Below, piece by piece: positions 34,560 through 45,436 of a stretch of DNA of 64,000 bases. The stretch's first letter is position 1; each line of letters starts with the position of its first letter. This DNA is from Forficula auricularia (Eukaryota > Arthropoda > Insecta > Dermaptera > Forficulidae): the NCBI GenBank assembly GCA_024734495.1, contig JALMQS010000153.1:37338858-37402857 (forward strand). Reading direction: 5' to 3'. The notes beneath the pieces are model-generated. The model had not been told where the DNA came from, did no database searches, and saw only the letters and a list, made by a program, of their open reading frames with translations. Position numbers and translations under genes: made by a program.

Positions 34560-34935
34560 AAATATTATAAAATAATTAAAATCTCAATAAAATCATTCAA
34601 AAAATTATGTTTTCTTCATTTTTGAACGTGAAGTTCTAAAGGTAGAAAGCTCAAAATCTAATTAGTTGTCTGAATTGGTAATAGTACAAGCATTTTAGCA
34701 CAAGAACGAACTTTCTACGACTTCTTTTCAGTTATTGTGATATCTGAATCCAGACACATCAAAACACAGAGATTGAAAAAAAATCATGGTTGAAAATGAT
34801 TTTTCTCCAAATTTCAGACATTTTTAAAACACAATAAACAAAAAAAAAAAAAAAAATTGAACATTTTTGTATGTATTTACTACTAGAATAAATTTCGGTT
34901 AAAACCATTTAAACACTCTAGGTATTAAGTTCTCA
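34560..34935 (+). repeat. 500-bp repeat family, single copy
   Basis: AAATCTCAATAAAATCATTC, GTACAAGCATTTTAGCACAA and ACTACTAGAATAAATTTCGG match the units at 9417-10690 in the same order, without the terminal GAAACG hairpin. Confidence 0.75.
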
Positions 34936-36790
34936 GTCTATCTTTTAGAATTAAATTATTAAATTAATTACTATTAATCTTATATTATTAAATGAGCAAT
35001 TCTTGGATATATAGTATATACATATTTACAAAAACAAATTCTCAAAAACGGCTCTAACGATTTCGCTAAAATTTGGTGTACTTATCAAGCATCATGAGTT
35101 ATTAGTCGTATATAAATTTTAATCCTATTGAAATAAAGGAAGGGGGTGTAAATTAGTCATGTCGCCAAATAAATAATTTAATCGTTCATATCTCGTCTTC
35201 GAAAAGTCGCAGAGTCTTGAAATTTGAAACTTAAGCTATTTAGAGTCTAAAGGAAGTACAACAAGATTTTGGCTGAAATAGAAGTTCAGGAAGTTGATGT
35301 TTATGTGCGTAAGAATGTACCCCCTGCGTTTCGCAACCATAAATCTCAAAAGATACGAAATTCGAAATTTAAGCTCAATATAGGCTAGAAGGGTTACACT
35401 CACTCACTCTATTTTACTTTCTATGTGATAACTTAAGGAGCCCAAAGGCTCATCACTACCCCCATTGGAGAGTTATTAAGAATCACTTAGCTACTTTTGA
35501 CGATTAATTAATCCCCAAAGGCATTGCCCGTGTACACCGCGTGGAGGTGGATTCGTTCAATTTGGTTCTAGTCATATCTAAGAAAATATTAAATATACCC
35601 ATTTACAGCTAGAAGGGTTAAAAAAAGTTTTTGTTTGAAATCGAAACACCGGAAGTAGACATATTCATGAACAATTTTTTTTTTTTTTTTTGATTTTCTC
35701 AAAAACCGCAGTAACGATTTTTTTTTAATTCGTGTACCTACTTATCATGAGTTATTAAGCTATTTAGAGGCAAAAAGTTACCGAACAGTTCCAGGCACTA
35801 TCGTTATAAGTGCCTAATGTCGTCGAATGGCTGTCTATTTTAGCCACATCTCTCTTATTCTAGGTAATTTTGAGCCCACTTCATCACCCGTCCATTCCAT
35901 TCATCCATTCATTCATTCATCTAATCCGATTCATTTTTCTTTGTCTCTCTTTAAAAAAAAAATAAAATAAAATAAAAAATAAATTTAAACAAAACGACCA
36001 AAAAAAAAACAAAATCATTTGTTTCTCTGAGTTAAAATAAAAAAAAATATGCGGCTTGGCTGTTTCATAAAAAAATAAATAAATAAATATATAAAAGAGA
36101 AAAATAATAAAATTAAAGAGAGCGGATTGTTTTTTGTTTTGTCTCCGTCAAAATGGGGTGTTGGGGTGGGGGGGGTTGCCACCCCTTCGTTCCATTTCGA
36201 TTTCGTTCCTTCTTACACAAGCTTTTTTTATACTATTTATATAGGGTGTTTCAAAACTAAACACACCATATTCAAGTATATTTATTAAAAAAAAATTTAA
36301 TTAAAAAAAAAATGCTGGGTCTCCACATGATTTTTATTTAACATCCTACTGTTTTTGTTGTTGTTTTCAAATCTATTGTTACTATAATATTTTTCAAAAA
36401 AATTAATATATTTACAAAATAAAATAAAAAAAATTAAATTTTCGAAGAATTTCAAAATTTTACAAAAATATGAAGATTTTCAAGGTATTTTTCAAAAAAA
36501 AATCTACCTACTTATATTTATTAAAATTTTATAAAAATTATCCCAATATATCGAAAGAATTAAGTATCTTTTTTTTTTTTTTTTTTTTTGAAAATTAGAT
36601 TGTAAATTTTTTCAAAAATAAACTAGGAGCTCTCCTAAATTACATGAGGCTGGAGCTGTCAGCTTCTAAAAAAAATTAAGTTTCTGAAGCTCGGGTTTAA
36701 AAAAGTTAGTGTTCAATTAAAATTGTTGTGGATTCGATTAATTAGTGGACTGTAGATTAATAGGAATTAAATATCTTTCAAAAGGTGTAA
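34936..36790. other. Mixed repeat relics and AT-rich spacer
   Basis: Another AAACGGCTCTAACGATTTCG repeat (34965-35090) followed by degenerate relatives to 35760. A poly-G run at 36168. An element end, ATAGGGTGTTTCAAAACTAA, at 36241 has no partner recognised. No coding sequence. Confidence 0.45.
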
Positions 36791-36791
36791 A

Positions 36792-37048
36792 ATGAATATG
36801 TTTAGATTATCAGGTAAAGAAATTAAAAAGAAAGCAGTTTGGTTTTAAATGATTTTATTAACAAATGGAAAACAAGAAAATTTGAAGAAAACGATAAAAA
36901 TGAAAATTTAGTTAAATTGATTTTTTATGATCAATGTCTTCGTTTTTGTGTGGGTAGCCAATATCCCAGTTTGCAACGAAAGCTTGAATATCGTTGCAGG
37001 TGGATACGGTCCCTTGGAGATCTGTTTAATTTGGGTTTATCCCGGTAA
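36792..37048 (+). pseudogene. Orphan frame with one frameshift, unknown family
   Basis: ATG at 36792 gives MNMFRLSGKEIKKKAVWF then a stop. Another frame (from 36839) continues in matching style: NDFINKWKTRKFEENDKN, then IFYDQCLRFCVGSQYPSLQR and RWIRSLGDLFNLGLSR. A strong donor-like CCCG before GTAAGA lies at 37044. Together they read like a protein broken by a single indel, or an exon with an unseen acceptor. The protein is basic with no recognised domain. Confidence 0.3.
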
Positions 37049-37834
37049 GATGTCGGACCTTATACACAAAAAATAAAACATTTATAAGAAAAGATTACAA
37101 TATAAAAAATTTCTAAACACAAGTAATTAATATCAATTGAAGACCTACCTTATCGTCCGATCATTATGCTCAACCCATTCAATCAAAAAGCAACGCGACA
37201 AAATTATGGTCCGCATTGGTAGGACCTGTACAAGGAAAGATTGGTTTTTGAGTAAGAGGGCTTGGCGGGTGGCATCTCTGCTTAAATAAGGTTTCCGGGA
37301 GTCAAAATAAATATTTGAATAATCATTTGGTATTTCCCGGTCAATGTTTTTAATTGAATTTATCATAGTAATCATTTTAGAAATAATTATATCGAATTTT
37401 AGGCCGAATAAATGCTAAATGTATATTTTGAAATTAATTAAAAAAGCGCGGCGTATACGAATTTTGAAAATCTTTGGACTTGCAATTTTGAATTTTTTTT
37501 AATAAAAATTTGAGCTCATTTCGCAGCTCCATGAGGCGATTGGCAATTTTTTTCATTTTTTTTATACCTCTTCAAAATGTGGGGGAGATCTTTATGCCCC
37601 ACCCTGTATTTTAAATTTTTTTTTACAAAAATAATTAAGATTATTTAAAAATTTGAAAAATGTGAAGATTTTCATAATTTTAACAAGATTATTTTTTTTT
37701 TATTTCGTTATTTTAGCTATCAGATTTACAATATTTACATAATTTTTTTTCTTGGCTTTTCAGCCTTTCTAGTCATATTTACAATACTATTTATTTTATT
37801 TATATTTGTCCCTACCCAGGGAGACATAAAAATT
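37049..37834. other. AT-rich stretch with an element end
   Basis: ATACAGGGTGGGGCATAAAG (reverse strand, 37592-37611) matches 41225-41244, so the same repeat family ends here. The minus frame at 37145-37375 is unsupported. Confidence 0.4.
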
Positions 37835-37905
37835 TAGTTACAACTAAACGACGAAATATTAACATGAAATTACTTTTTGAAGTCGGTGCCAAACAAACTA
37901 TATAG
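37835..37905. repeat. Single arm of the ACTTCAAAAAG TIR family
   Basis: TAGTTACAACTAAACGACGA, ATGAAATTACTTTTTGAAGT and CGGTGCCAAAC match the arms at 24801-25187. The opposing arm is at 39303-39480, so the 1.4 kb between them may be one element with long inverted ends or two separate insertions. Confidence 0.65.
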
Positions 37906-39211
37906 TTAGGCCAACTGCAATAGTGCTTGAAAAACTTTACAAAATTTAAAATACTGTAACAAAAATTAATTCGCCAGTTGTGACTCCGTCTTACAGTCGG
38001 TCTACCAGATACAAACTTTTACTGTATGTACGATTGATAAGTTAGTTAGTTATAAATAAAGTTAAGTTTGTGTGATCTAAAGCAGAAGGTCTTATTCACA
38101 AAAAAGGTGCTGAAATGTTAATAAATAAATAAGTTTGACCAGATTTGATAAAGCCAAATATTCAGGTTGTAATATGACAAGTTTTATTATTTTATTGAAA
38201 AATAATCAGATGTTATTCAGTCAACAAATATGTACAAGTTAATGTTTAGTTATAATTTGAGTTCGATTAAATAGTTACAAAAAAATAATAAGATTGTTTA
38301 TGAAATAGATTCTTACATATAGATTTGAATCTTTTGTTTTGTTTTTGTTTTGAAAAATAATATTACAAATAATATTTTGTTAACAATTAGTCAATTATAA
38401 TTAATAATATGAGTAACAGGAATTCAATTAAAATATCAATTATTTTAATTAATTTGTGTGGGCTTGTATGTGAGTTTATTAATTAACAATCACTAATTAT
38501 TTGTTTGTTAAAATGTTATTAAAATATTAAAATAAATATTAGATATTCTTAATAATAGATTTGGTACATAGTTTAGAAAACAAAAGATTTCTTATTTAAA
38601 AGAGAGTCAACTATGTAGTATTGAAATGAATATACAAGCTGTATATGATGTTAAGTTAATATGAACGAAAAAGCAAGTTCAATTTAATTTAAAGAGAATG
38701 TATTTGTTTGATTCAATGTTCATGTATTTTATAAATAAGATTTGTTAGTTAGTGTTAAAGGGATTCAACTCCTGTTGAAAATTGTCTGTACTTCTTTTAA
38801 TAGAAAAAGCCAGGTAAGGAATGGAGATCGAAACAGTACATTTGTGTGTTATGGAAAAATATAAATAGGTGAACCTTTGAAGAATGATTTGAGATCCTAG
38901 GCGGTCGAAACGCTGCGAGATTGAAGAAATCTTCTTGGAAAATGAATGCCAATATTTGTAAAATCACTTGATATGTTGTAGAAAGATTTCTGGGCAGGCA
39001 GGGAATCGATTAACTCGAGTAAAAAGGTGTGGAAAGGTTCAGCTTGGGAGTTTCGATCTGGTTTGTTTGCTTGTTAAATAACAACTAACAACTGATAATT
39101 AGAAAGAATAAATTATTAATTAAGTATTATTGGGATCATGTGACCGATGTCAGAGAGATAGCAATTAGAGTTAGACTTCGCTTCACCCAGAGTAAGTCCA
39201 CCATTAACTTA
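37906..39211. other. AT-rich stretch between inverted arms
   Basis: No ORF of note. Near 38880-38920 a GATCC...GGTC stem precedes GAAACG, another weak hammerhead-like trace. Confidence 0.4.
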
Positions 39212-40012
39212 GGACCGCCGTGGCGTGTCCACTATACCTATAAGCGAGCATACCCGCCAAACGTACTAAGTACGATCCATCGAGTGCGATTCATAAAAAG
39301 TATATGTTTGGCACCGACTTCAAAAAGAAATTTCATGTTAATACTTCGTCGTTTAGTTGTAACTAAATAAGATAATAATTATTTTATACCTTTTAGTGTA
39401 TTTTATTTTATTTTAAGTTATTATTATTTTATTTGTTGCATTTAATTTTTTTGAAGTCGGTTTTATTTTTTTCTTATAAAAATGATTTTTATTTTTCTCT
39501 TTTTAGTGATGTTATTAATAGTGACTTAATATAATACCTTGCATTCATCTCGTAAGAGAAAGCCTCGGGCGAATGAATCAGAAAATGATAATAAAATTCA
39601 ATTCATAAATATAGAAATTCTCTCGAAACGTTTGCGGGTTTTAAACTTCTTTTATAAAAGATTTTATTTATTGATTATTTGGTCATAAGAATTGGAGATT
39701 TACGTTATTTCGTCATTGATCATATCATCAGAACTTGAATATGGACCACCTCTAAGGTATCCTCTTTCCAATAAAAAAATAATCATTAAAATCAGTTCAT
39801 AAACAAAGAAGTTATACCTGAACAAACATATCAAAAAACGTCCAATACCAACGAAAAAAAAAAACGGAACCAATCGGAGGCTAGACTGAACCCAATGCAA
39901 AAAAAATCATCAAAATCTGTTAACAATTAGCGGAGATATAAGGTAACATAGACACAAAAAAAAAATCAGTCTAATTAAGAACCTGCTCCTTTTTTGAAGT
40001 CGGTTAAAAATA
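39212..40012 (-). mobile_element. Second copy of the TIR-type element (opposite strand)
   Basis: On the minus strand it starts AACCGACTTCAAAAAAGGAG at 40012. It passes through TGCATTGGGTTCAGTCTAGC and the GATGATATGATC block, and ends in the long arm and the spacer with AAACGTACTAAGTACGATC. It contains about 150 bp (39525-39700) absent from the 24437 copy. The frame at 39700-39900 mirrors the one at 24566-24799 and reflects shared repeat sequence, not a gene. Confidence 0.65.
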
Positions 40013-40082
40013 CTCGTACATTTATTAGAATAAGCTTTTAATTTTATTATTCTGGAATTTACTAGTGATGAAATCAATGGGT

Positions 40083-40110
40083 ACATACAAACACACACAC
40101 ACACACACAC
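40083..40110. repeat. (CA)n microsatellite
   Basis: About eleven ACs in a row. Confidence 0.9.
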
Positions 40111-40309
40111 TCTGACAAACGGATTTTTGGCCCCTGAGGATCAATAAATTTCAACTGAAACTTTTCATTTAACGAGAGAAATTCCCGCCTGAAAGGACGC
40201 TGTTTGGTTTTGACACTCCCTGTATATATATATATATTTAAAGTGACGTGATAGATCGATAGACAATTAATCTATTTAAAAAACACCCCGGGTTAAGCAA
40301 TATATCAGA

Positions 40310-40490
40310 ATAAGCGGCGGCGTGGCCCCCTCGTGGCTGAGGGTTGAAAGTTAAGTTGTCGTAATCGGAGGGCATCCGTCAGAGATGCAGTGGCTGACTG
40401 ACCCCTTAGGTAGGGGTGGCTGTCACTCACACGAACAACCCTCACGACCCTTCAGATAAGCCACCACCACCAGAAACGATGATCATTTGA
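40310..40490. other. GC-rich inserted block
   Basis: GTGGCCCCCTCGTGGCTGAG to GATAAGCCACCACCACC, with CGTGAGGGTTG and CAACCCTCACG-like complementarity between its ends. Composition contrasts sharply with the flanks. No coding frame. Possibly a SINE or small RNA-derived element; no B-box was found. Confidence 0.35.
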
Positions 40491-40859
40491 AAAACAAGAA
40501 AAATGACGTCATAAGGGGACCCAGACACCGATTGAGCCTGCTCTGAGATTACCTACTTTCAGATTGACAAACAGACAGACAGATAGACCGGAAAAAATTA
40601 ATCTATATAGCAGGGTCAAGGGCGGATACAGGAATTTTTTATGGGGGGGGGGAGAATGTATATAAGGTGGCCGATGTATATAAGATCTACTTTTTTGTGT
40701 CGCGATCGAATTGTCCAAGCAGGGGGGGGTTAGAGGCGCCCCCCCTCTCCCCCACACACACATACTTTATTTTCAATTTTAAAATTTTTTAAAAAATAAA
40801 AATGTTTTTTTCCAAATTTCATATCTCATATTTTAAGTTCATAAAAAAATAAAAAAAAT

Positions 40860-41045
40860 TGTTATAAATTCCCTGTCGATTTGGCCGCCGTTTTTTGGCC
40901 TCTGCGTGCGACGCACGTGTTGCACTCCCGCCAGGCACGGGCCTGTATGGGGGGATCGCCCCCTCCGCCCCCCCCTGGACCTGCCCTTGCGCAGGGTGGC
41001 CACTAACCTTAACTTTGATAGCCGCAAATTTATAAAACTGTTTCA
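40860..41045. other. GC-rich block with C/G runs
   Basis: Contains CGTGCGACGCACG, GGGGGGATCGCCCCC and ACCTGCCCTTGCGCAGGG, each locally palindromic. The minus frames here (40819-41106) are short and look like translated repeat. Confidence 0.35.
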
Positions 41046-41404
41046 AATCGAGCCAGATTGTTTGGAGATTAATAATAATTAATGTTTTATTAAAAAAAAG
41101 ACACATTTTTTTTTTATTTTACAAAATATCAATGAAGTAACATTTATTTTTTGCTCTACTTATAACATTACAAATTACATATTAATTTAATTTTTGTATT
41201 ATTATTTTTTATATTTAATTATTATACAGGGTGGGGCATAAAGATCTACCACATATTTTGAAGAGATATTAAAAAAATGAAAAAACATTTAATTAGAAAA
41301 AAACTTAATATAATTGAAAGTAATGGAAGGCAGCCCAGAGGTAGTGAGGAAAGAAAAATTAACACATATAAAATAAGGTGCAATTTATTGGAATCCCTTC
41401 CTCC

Positions 41405-41460
41405 TTTCCTTTCAAACCGACGTTTCGGAGTGATTTTTCCCTCCTTCTTCAGGGTTTCAA
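41405..41460 (-). ncRNA. Type I hammerhead ribozyme (minus strand)
   Basis: The mirror copy in the left arm. On the minus strand: CCTTTGAAACC, CTGAAGA, A, GGAG...CTCC (stem II, with a longer loop than in the plus copy), GAAA, CGTC, GGTTTGAAAGG. Stem I again pairs at 10 of 11 positions, here without a U-G. The two copies differ inside stem II and in stem I, yet the changes keep pairing, as expected if the fold was under selection before insertion. Confidence 0.65.
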
Positions 41461-41635
41461 AGGGTCAATGAATGAAACAAATAAAATGTTTCCCTCTTCT
41501 CTCCACAGTAGTGTTCTAATTAAGAAAAGAAGGAAAAAAATTTTTTTTTGTTTTTCAATGCCTTTGTTAAAAATGAAAGTTTTTGAACACTACTGTGGAG
41601 AAGAAGGAAACATTTTATTTGTTTCATTCATTGAC

Positions 41636-41689
41636 CCTTTGAAATCCTGAAGAAGGAGGAAAAATCCTCCGAAACGTCGGTTTGAAAGG
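41636..41689 (+). ncRNA. Type I hammerhead ribozyme (plus strand)
   Basis: Order of parts: stem I 5' strand CCTTTGAAATC (41636-41646), core CTGAAGA (41647-41653), one extra A, stem II GGAGGA/TCCTCC with an AAAA loop (41655-41670), core GAAA (41671-41674), short stem III CG-T and cleavage base C (41675-41678), stem I 3' strand GGTTTGAAAGG (41679-41689). Stem I pairs at 10 of 11 positions, counting one U-G. Stem III is only ACGT, which would work best in a dimer. The extra A next to stem II is unusual and may lower activity. Confidence 0.7.
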
Positions 41690-41889
41690 AAAGGAGGAAG
41701 GATTCCAATAAATTACACCTATTTTATATGTGTTAATTTTTTCTTTCCTCACTACCTCTGGGCTGCCTTCCATTACTTTCAATTAAAATTTCTACCGGTC
41801 CGTCTCTATCCAGAGAAAATTTCGTTGCAAAAAAACTTAATATATTTTAAAATAAATGAAATTTTTTTTAAATGTATTTTAAATATTAT

Positions 41890-42180
41890 CAAAGAAAAAT
41901 CGGGGGGGGGGGGGGGGCTAAAAAAATTCTAGCCCCTTTTGAACAAACTCAACCAAATTTTGTATACATAGTTTGGTCGAAAGGGCTAGAATTTTCACTT
42001 TTAACCCTCCCCCCCATTTTGGGTGGCTAGTTTTTTCATTTTTAGACTTCTGGGGTCCCACTGATTATGTATGCAAAATTTGGTTGAGTTTGCTCAAATA
42101 ACCTAGATTTTTAATTTTAAACCCCTCCCTCCACCCCCTTAATTTAGGGTCAATATGCACCAAAATCTAATCAGCTCTTA
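41890..42180. repeat. G-tract repeat, copy 4
   Basis: CAACCAAATTTTGTATACAT and its mirror ATGTATGCAAAATTTGGTTG, with poly-G (41902) and poly-C (42010) runs, as at 28200-28735 and 29095-29430. Confidence 0.65.
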
Positions 42181-42840
42181 ATCTTAATGGATCAAAACTA
42201 CGTGTGAAATTTGGTTTCGATATTCACACTAGTTTTTGAGCTAGCTCGTCCACAAATATTTAGTAACGCACAGATTAACAGACATTTTGACAAAACAATT
42301 ATTATCTCGAAAAATATAATTTTTTTGATGTTCACTTATAAGAGCTTTTTTGTAGACCGAAATGCCATGGTTTCGCTCAATTTTTTTAAATCAAAATAGA
42401 TTCAGCGTTTTTTGAGATATTTCGAAAAAAAGAAGATAAAAAAAACACTTTTTTTGATTACAATTCTTGACTATGACCATACCCTGTATGGTAAAGTAAA
42501 AAGGCATACTAACGGGTTGGCGAGTTTTTAAGACGAGGATCATGCCTGGACTTGATTTATGACATATTCTCGGCAGGATTACTTTGTATATTTGTTTTAT
42601 TTAATTTATTTATTTATTCTATTTATTTATTTATTACTCATGATTTTCATCAAGCGCTCCTCCGTGGAGCCTATGATGAAAAAACACAAGATAGAAAGAA
42701 AGAACTATTAGTTACAATTTTAAGATTTTCAGATAAAAAGTATTTTTGAGCAGTGTAATATTTATGTTTTATCAACGCCATCTGCTGGTGAATAATAATA
42801 TTTCCTCTGGATCATCTTGTTTTCATGCTTTTTTTTTACG
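42181..42840. other. AT-rich spacer
   Basis: No supported gene. Contains TTTATTTATTTATT runs. The frames at 42211-42399 and 42552-42749 have no motif. Confidence 0.4.
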
Positions 42841-42938
42841 TACAGAGAGCCAAGATTTATGACAATATCCATAATCGAATTCGCATGTTTATCGAAGACC
42901 AGCCATTGTGTCCGAGAGATGGTGTCCAAATCCATTAG
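42840..42938. other. Exon-like segment, strand uncertain
   Basis: A GC-richer block readable either way. Plus: acceptor TTTTTTTTTACGTACAG, then 30 codons (AKIYDNIHNRIRMFIEDQPL) to TAG at 42936. Minus: ATG at 42935, then MDLDTISRTQWLVFDKHANS to a CTGTAC/GTAAAA donor at 42840. Neither translation is recognised. The following poly-C stretch argues against a long exon. Confidence 0.25.
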
Positions 42939-43059
42939 GCCCCCTCCCAGTCCCCCCCATGGCTGCCAATATAACCAGCAACAATCCAACCAATAAATTG
43001 ACAAATTTGCTAATAAATTATTCGCTAGCTGAATCCTGACCATGGTCTCTCTCTCTGGC

Positions 43060-43110
43060 TGTTAAATTCCTTGCCCACCCACACCCACCCATCCACCCAC
43101 ACCCAAATCC
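43060..43110. repeat. CCCACA/CCCATC minisatellite
   Basis: Repeated CCCACACCCACCCATCCACC on the plus strand. Confidence 0.8.
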
Positions 43111-43371
43111 TTGATATATTATTATTACATTTGATGGCTCAAGAGAATTTAACTTGCAATCATCCATTTGTATGGATATCCTTCCTTCTGGGTTCTCTCA
43201 AATAAACATCCCAACTCAATCTATCATCAACAAATAATAATTCATTGTAGAATTAAAACGTTTAAGAAGAAAAAAAAGAAAAAAAAATATATCACGGGAC
43301 CTCAAACTACTTATTATAAACTAAATTAAGACACATTTTGAGATTTTTAATATCTTATATTATTAAATGAG

Positions 43372-43925
43372 CAATCAATATAATAGTTTTGAGATTCTAT
43401 ATCTCTATGTTCACCGATCTCGAGATTGAACGGCTTAACCGATTGATTTGAAATTTTAAACATATACTCCTGAGGGGTCAAGTAACCGGTGTGATTCATA
43501 AAAAGGGAACTTTTAGTCCCAGAAGGAACTTTATCATGTTTTTTGCTATTCTTATTCCAAGTTCTAATAAGAAAACTATCAATATAATAGTTTTGAGATT
43601 CTATATCTCTATGTTCCCCGATCTCCGGGTTAAACGGCTTAACCGATTTATTTGAAATTTTAAACATATACACCTGAGGGGTCAATTAACCGGTGTGATT
43701 CATAAAAAGGGAACTTTAGCATTTTGTTTGCTATTCTTATTCGATGTTCTAATAAGAAAACTATCAATATAATAGTTTTGAGATTCTCTAAATCTATGTT
43801 CACCGACCTCCAGATTAAACGGCTTAACCGATTTATTTGAAATTTGAAACATATACTCCTGAGGGGTCAAGTAAACGGTGTGATTTATGAAAAAGGAACT
43901 TTAGCATTTTTTTCTTATTTTTCGA
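43372..43925. repeat. Three-copy tandem repeat of about 200 bp
   Basis: Units begin ATCAATATAATAGTTTTGAG at 43374, 43578 and 43762. Each contains GGCTTAACCGATT, CATATACTCCTGAGGGGTCA and GTGTGATTCATAAAAAG, with AATAAGAAAACT at the joins. The minus frame at 43347-43685 is this repeat translated. Confidence 0.85.
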
Positions 43926-43974
43926 CTTGGTCAGACCGCCCCCCCCCCCCCCGGATCATCCAAAAAGTCTCATT

Positions 43975-44350
43975 TTTTCCCGATATTTTCCCATTTTGAC
44001 CATGAAGAAGCACGTTTTCGACAAAGTCCACTCTATACATTTTTAAACTAGATTAAATTTGTTACAATTAAATCGAAGTTTAATCTTAATTGGATAAATG
44101 GTAATTTGTGCCGCAATGAGGTTTACGTTTTGAAAAACTGCAATTTTGTGCAGAAAATCAAAATTTTTCCTTCATAAAATGAAAACTACTCATCCTACAA
44201 ACTTGGTTCCTATCTCACTCTCTAGGAAATTTTGTGGACTTGAACATTTACATGGATCATTTTTTTGATAAAACTCTCAAATTAATAGATATCTAGCATT
44301 TTCCATCAGTGGAATTCAACCATTTTTTCAAAAAATCTCAGTTTTTCCTA
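43975..44350. repeat. Second copy of the TTCATAAAATGAAAAC repeat
   Basis: CCATGAAGAAGCACGTTTTC, TACATTTTTAAACTAGATTA and TTCATAAAATGAAAACTACT match the right arm at 32650-33195 in inverted orientation. Confidence 0.7.
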
Positions 44351-45008
44351 CATAAAATGAAATCTACTCATCCTAGATACTTGATTTCTATGTTCCGTCA
44401 CGAAATTTTGTTAGCAATCTTCAGATTCGGATTCAGCACACAAAAATATATAGCTTCAAAGAAATTACAACTAGCCCAAAACTTTCCTGGTAAAAACACA
44501 ATTTAACTGGACTATTTGTTTTAATAAAAAAAAAATTCTCACTAAATATTTTGCTTTGTGGATTTACCCCTCCCCCATAAAAATTTTCTGGCCACGCCAC
44601 TGTCATTGGCTATATTTTTTTTTAATTTTTATTTGTTCGTGTATAAAAAATCCAAATTATCAAATTTACAATAAAAATAAATAAATAAATAAATAAATTA
44701 AATAAATGAAATTTTATTTCAAAGTCCTATAAGTAATAATAATAAAAAATAAACAAGAACAGATTTTTAGGTTAAGATGCTATTATTTATTTCTAGGGGA
44801 TGAAGGAGAGGGAGGGAGGGGGGTGGTGTAAAAAGCCGGAAGGAATTATGAATGTGGATGGTGGGATAGATGGATGAATGGATGGATAAAAGCTGTGTTG
44901 GAGTGTGTTTGATCTCTGGTGATTTGATATAGTTATTAATGTTTTCTCTTAGCGTTAGTAGGATAGGGTGGGTGGAGGGTGGGGATAGGGTGAGTGGTGG
45001 GTGGTGTC
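44351..45008. other. AT-rich spacer with microsatellites
   Basis: (AAAT)n at 44668-44706, GGATGGATGAATGGATGG near 44860-44890, GGAGGGAGGGGGG at 44812. No gene is supported. Confidence 0.5.
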
Positions 45009-45187
45009 AGCTTGACATGCGGACAGACGGCAACCCTTTCGCTCCGTCAACATCAATTCGCGATTTAACGGAAGCAATTTCCAGGTCACTGACCCCCCCA
45101 GAGCACCCTCCACAAGAACTAAACCCCGAGGCAGAACCCAAAAAGTGGCCAATATCACATTACATGCTCTTGAAATGGAATGGATAG
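45009..45187 (+). other. GC-rich coding-like segment, unassigned
   Basis: After GTGGTGTCAG the frame reads LDMRTDGNPFAPSTSIRDLT, proline-rich in the middle, and ends KKWPISHYMLLKWNG and TAG. Composition is coding-like, and CAG before CTTGAC could be an acceptor, but no family is recognised and the opposite strand is also open. Confidence 0.25.
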
Positions 45188-45436
45188 AGGAGGGGGGGGG
45201 GTCTAAGAGGGTTCAATTCGAAGGGGAAAGAAAGCAGAATTCCGGTAATTAACCATCTAATGAGTTCAATACACCCCTTTTATATACATTTCTTTAATTA
45301 TAAATGTTTTTTTTTTTTTTTGGTTTTTATTTTAAAATAATATATGCAATGTGGAGATTTAAGACTCAAAAGATAAGGGCAATCGTATTCTGAAATTATG
45401 AACATTAAAAAAATATTTTAATAATTATTATAAACT
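45186..45436 (+). repeat. Direct repeat flanking the hAT element, left copy
   Basis: Poly-G, then GGTTCAATTCGAAGGGGAAA, GAATTCCGGTAATTAACCAT and AATCGTATTCTGAAATTATG. A diverged copy is at 47150-47400. Confidence 0.6.

Larger units (their letters stand above)
41297..41844. mobile_element. 516-bp palindromic insertion with 16-bp target duplication
   Basis: AAAAAAACTTAATATA occurs at 41297-41312 and again at 41829-41844, bracketing a 516-bp insert. The insert is nearly all palindrome: arms 41313-41516 and 41585-41784 around a 68-bp spacer, with 44 bp extra at the right. Arms share GTAATGGAAGGCAGCCCAGA, CCTTTCCTTTCAAACCGACG and CCACAGTAGTGTTC. Each arm holds a hammerhead-ribozyme fold. Inverted, unequally truncated terminal repeats with hammerheads and a long variable target duplication are features of Penelope-like elements. 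No protein is encoded, so this is a non-autonomous derivative. Confidence 0.8.

Noticed and set aside
37145..37375. Minus-strand frame of 76 codons
   Set aside because: No recognisable motif, no supporting context, and AT-rich composition at both ends.
43347..43685. Minus-strand frame of 112 codons with internal repeats
   Set aside because: It is the 200-bp tandem unit translated.
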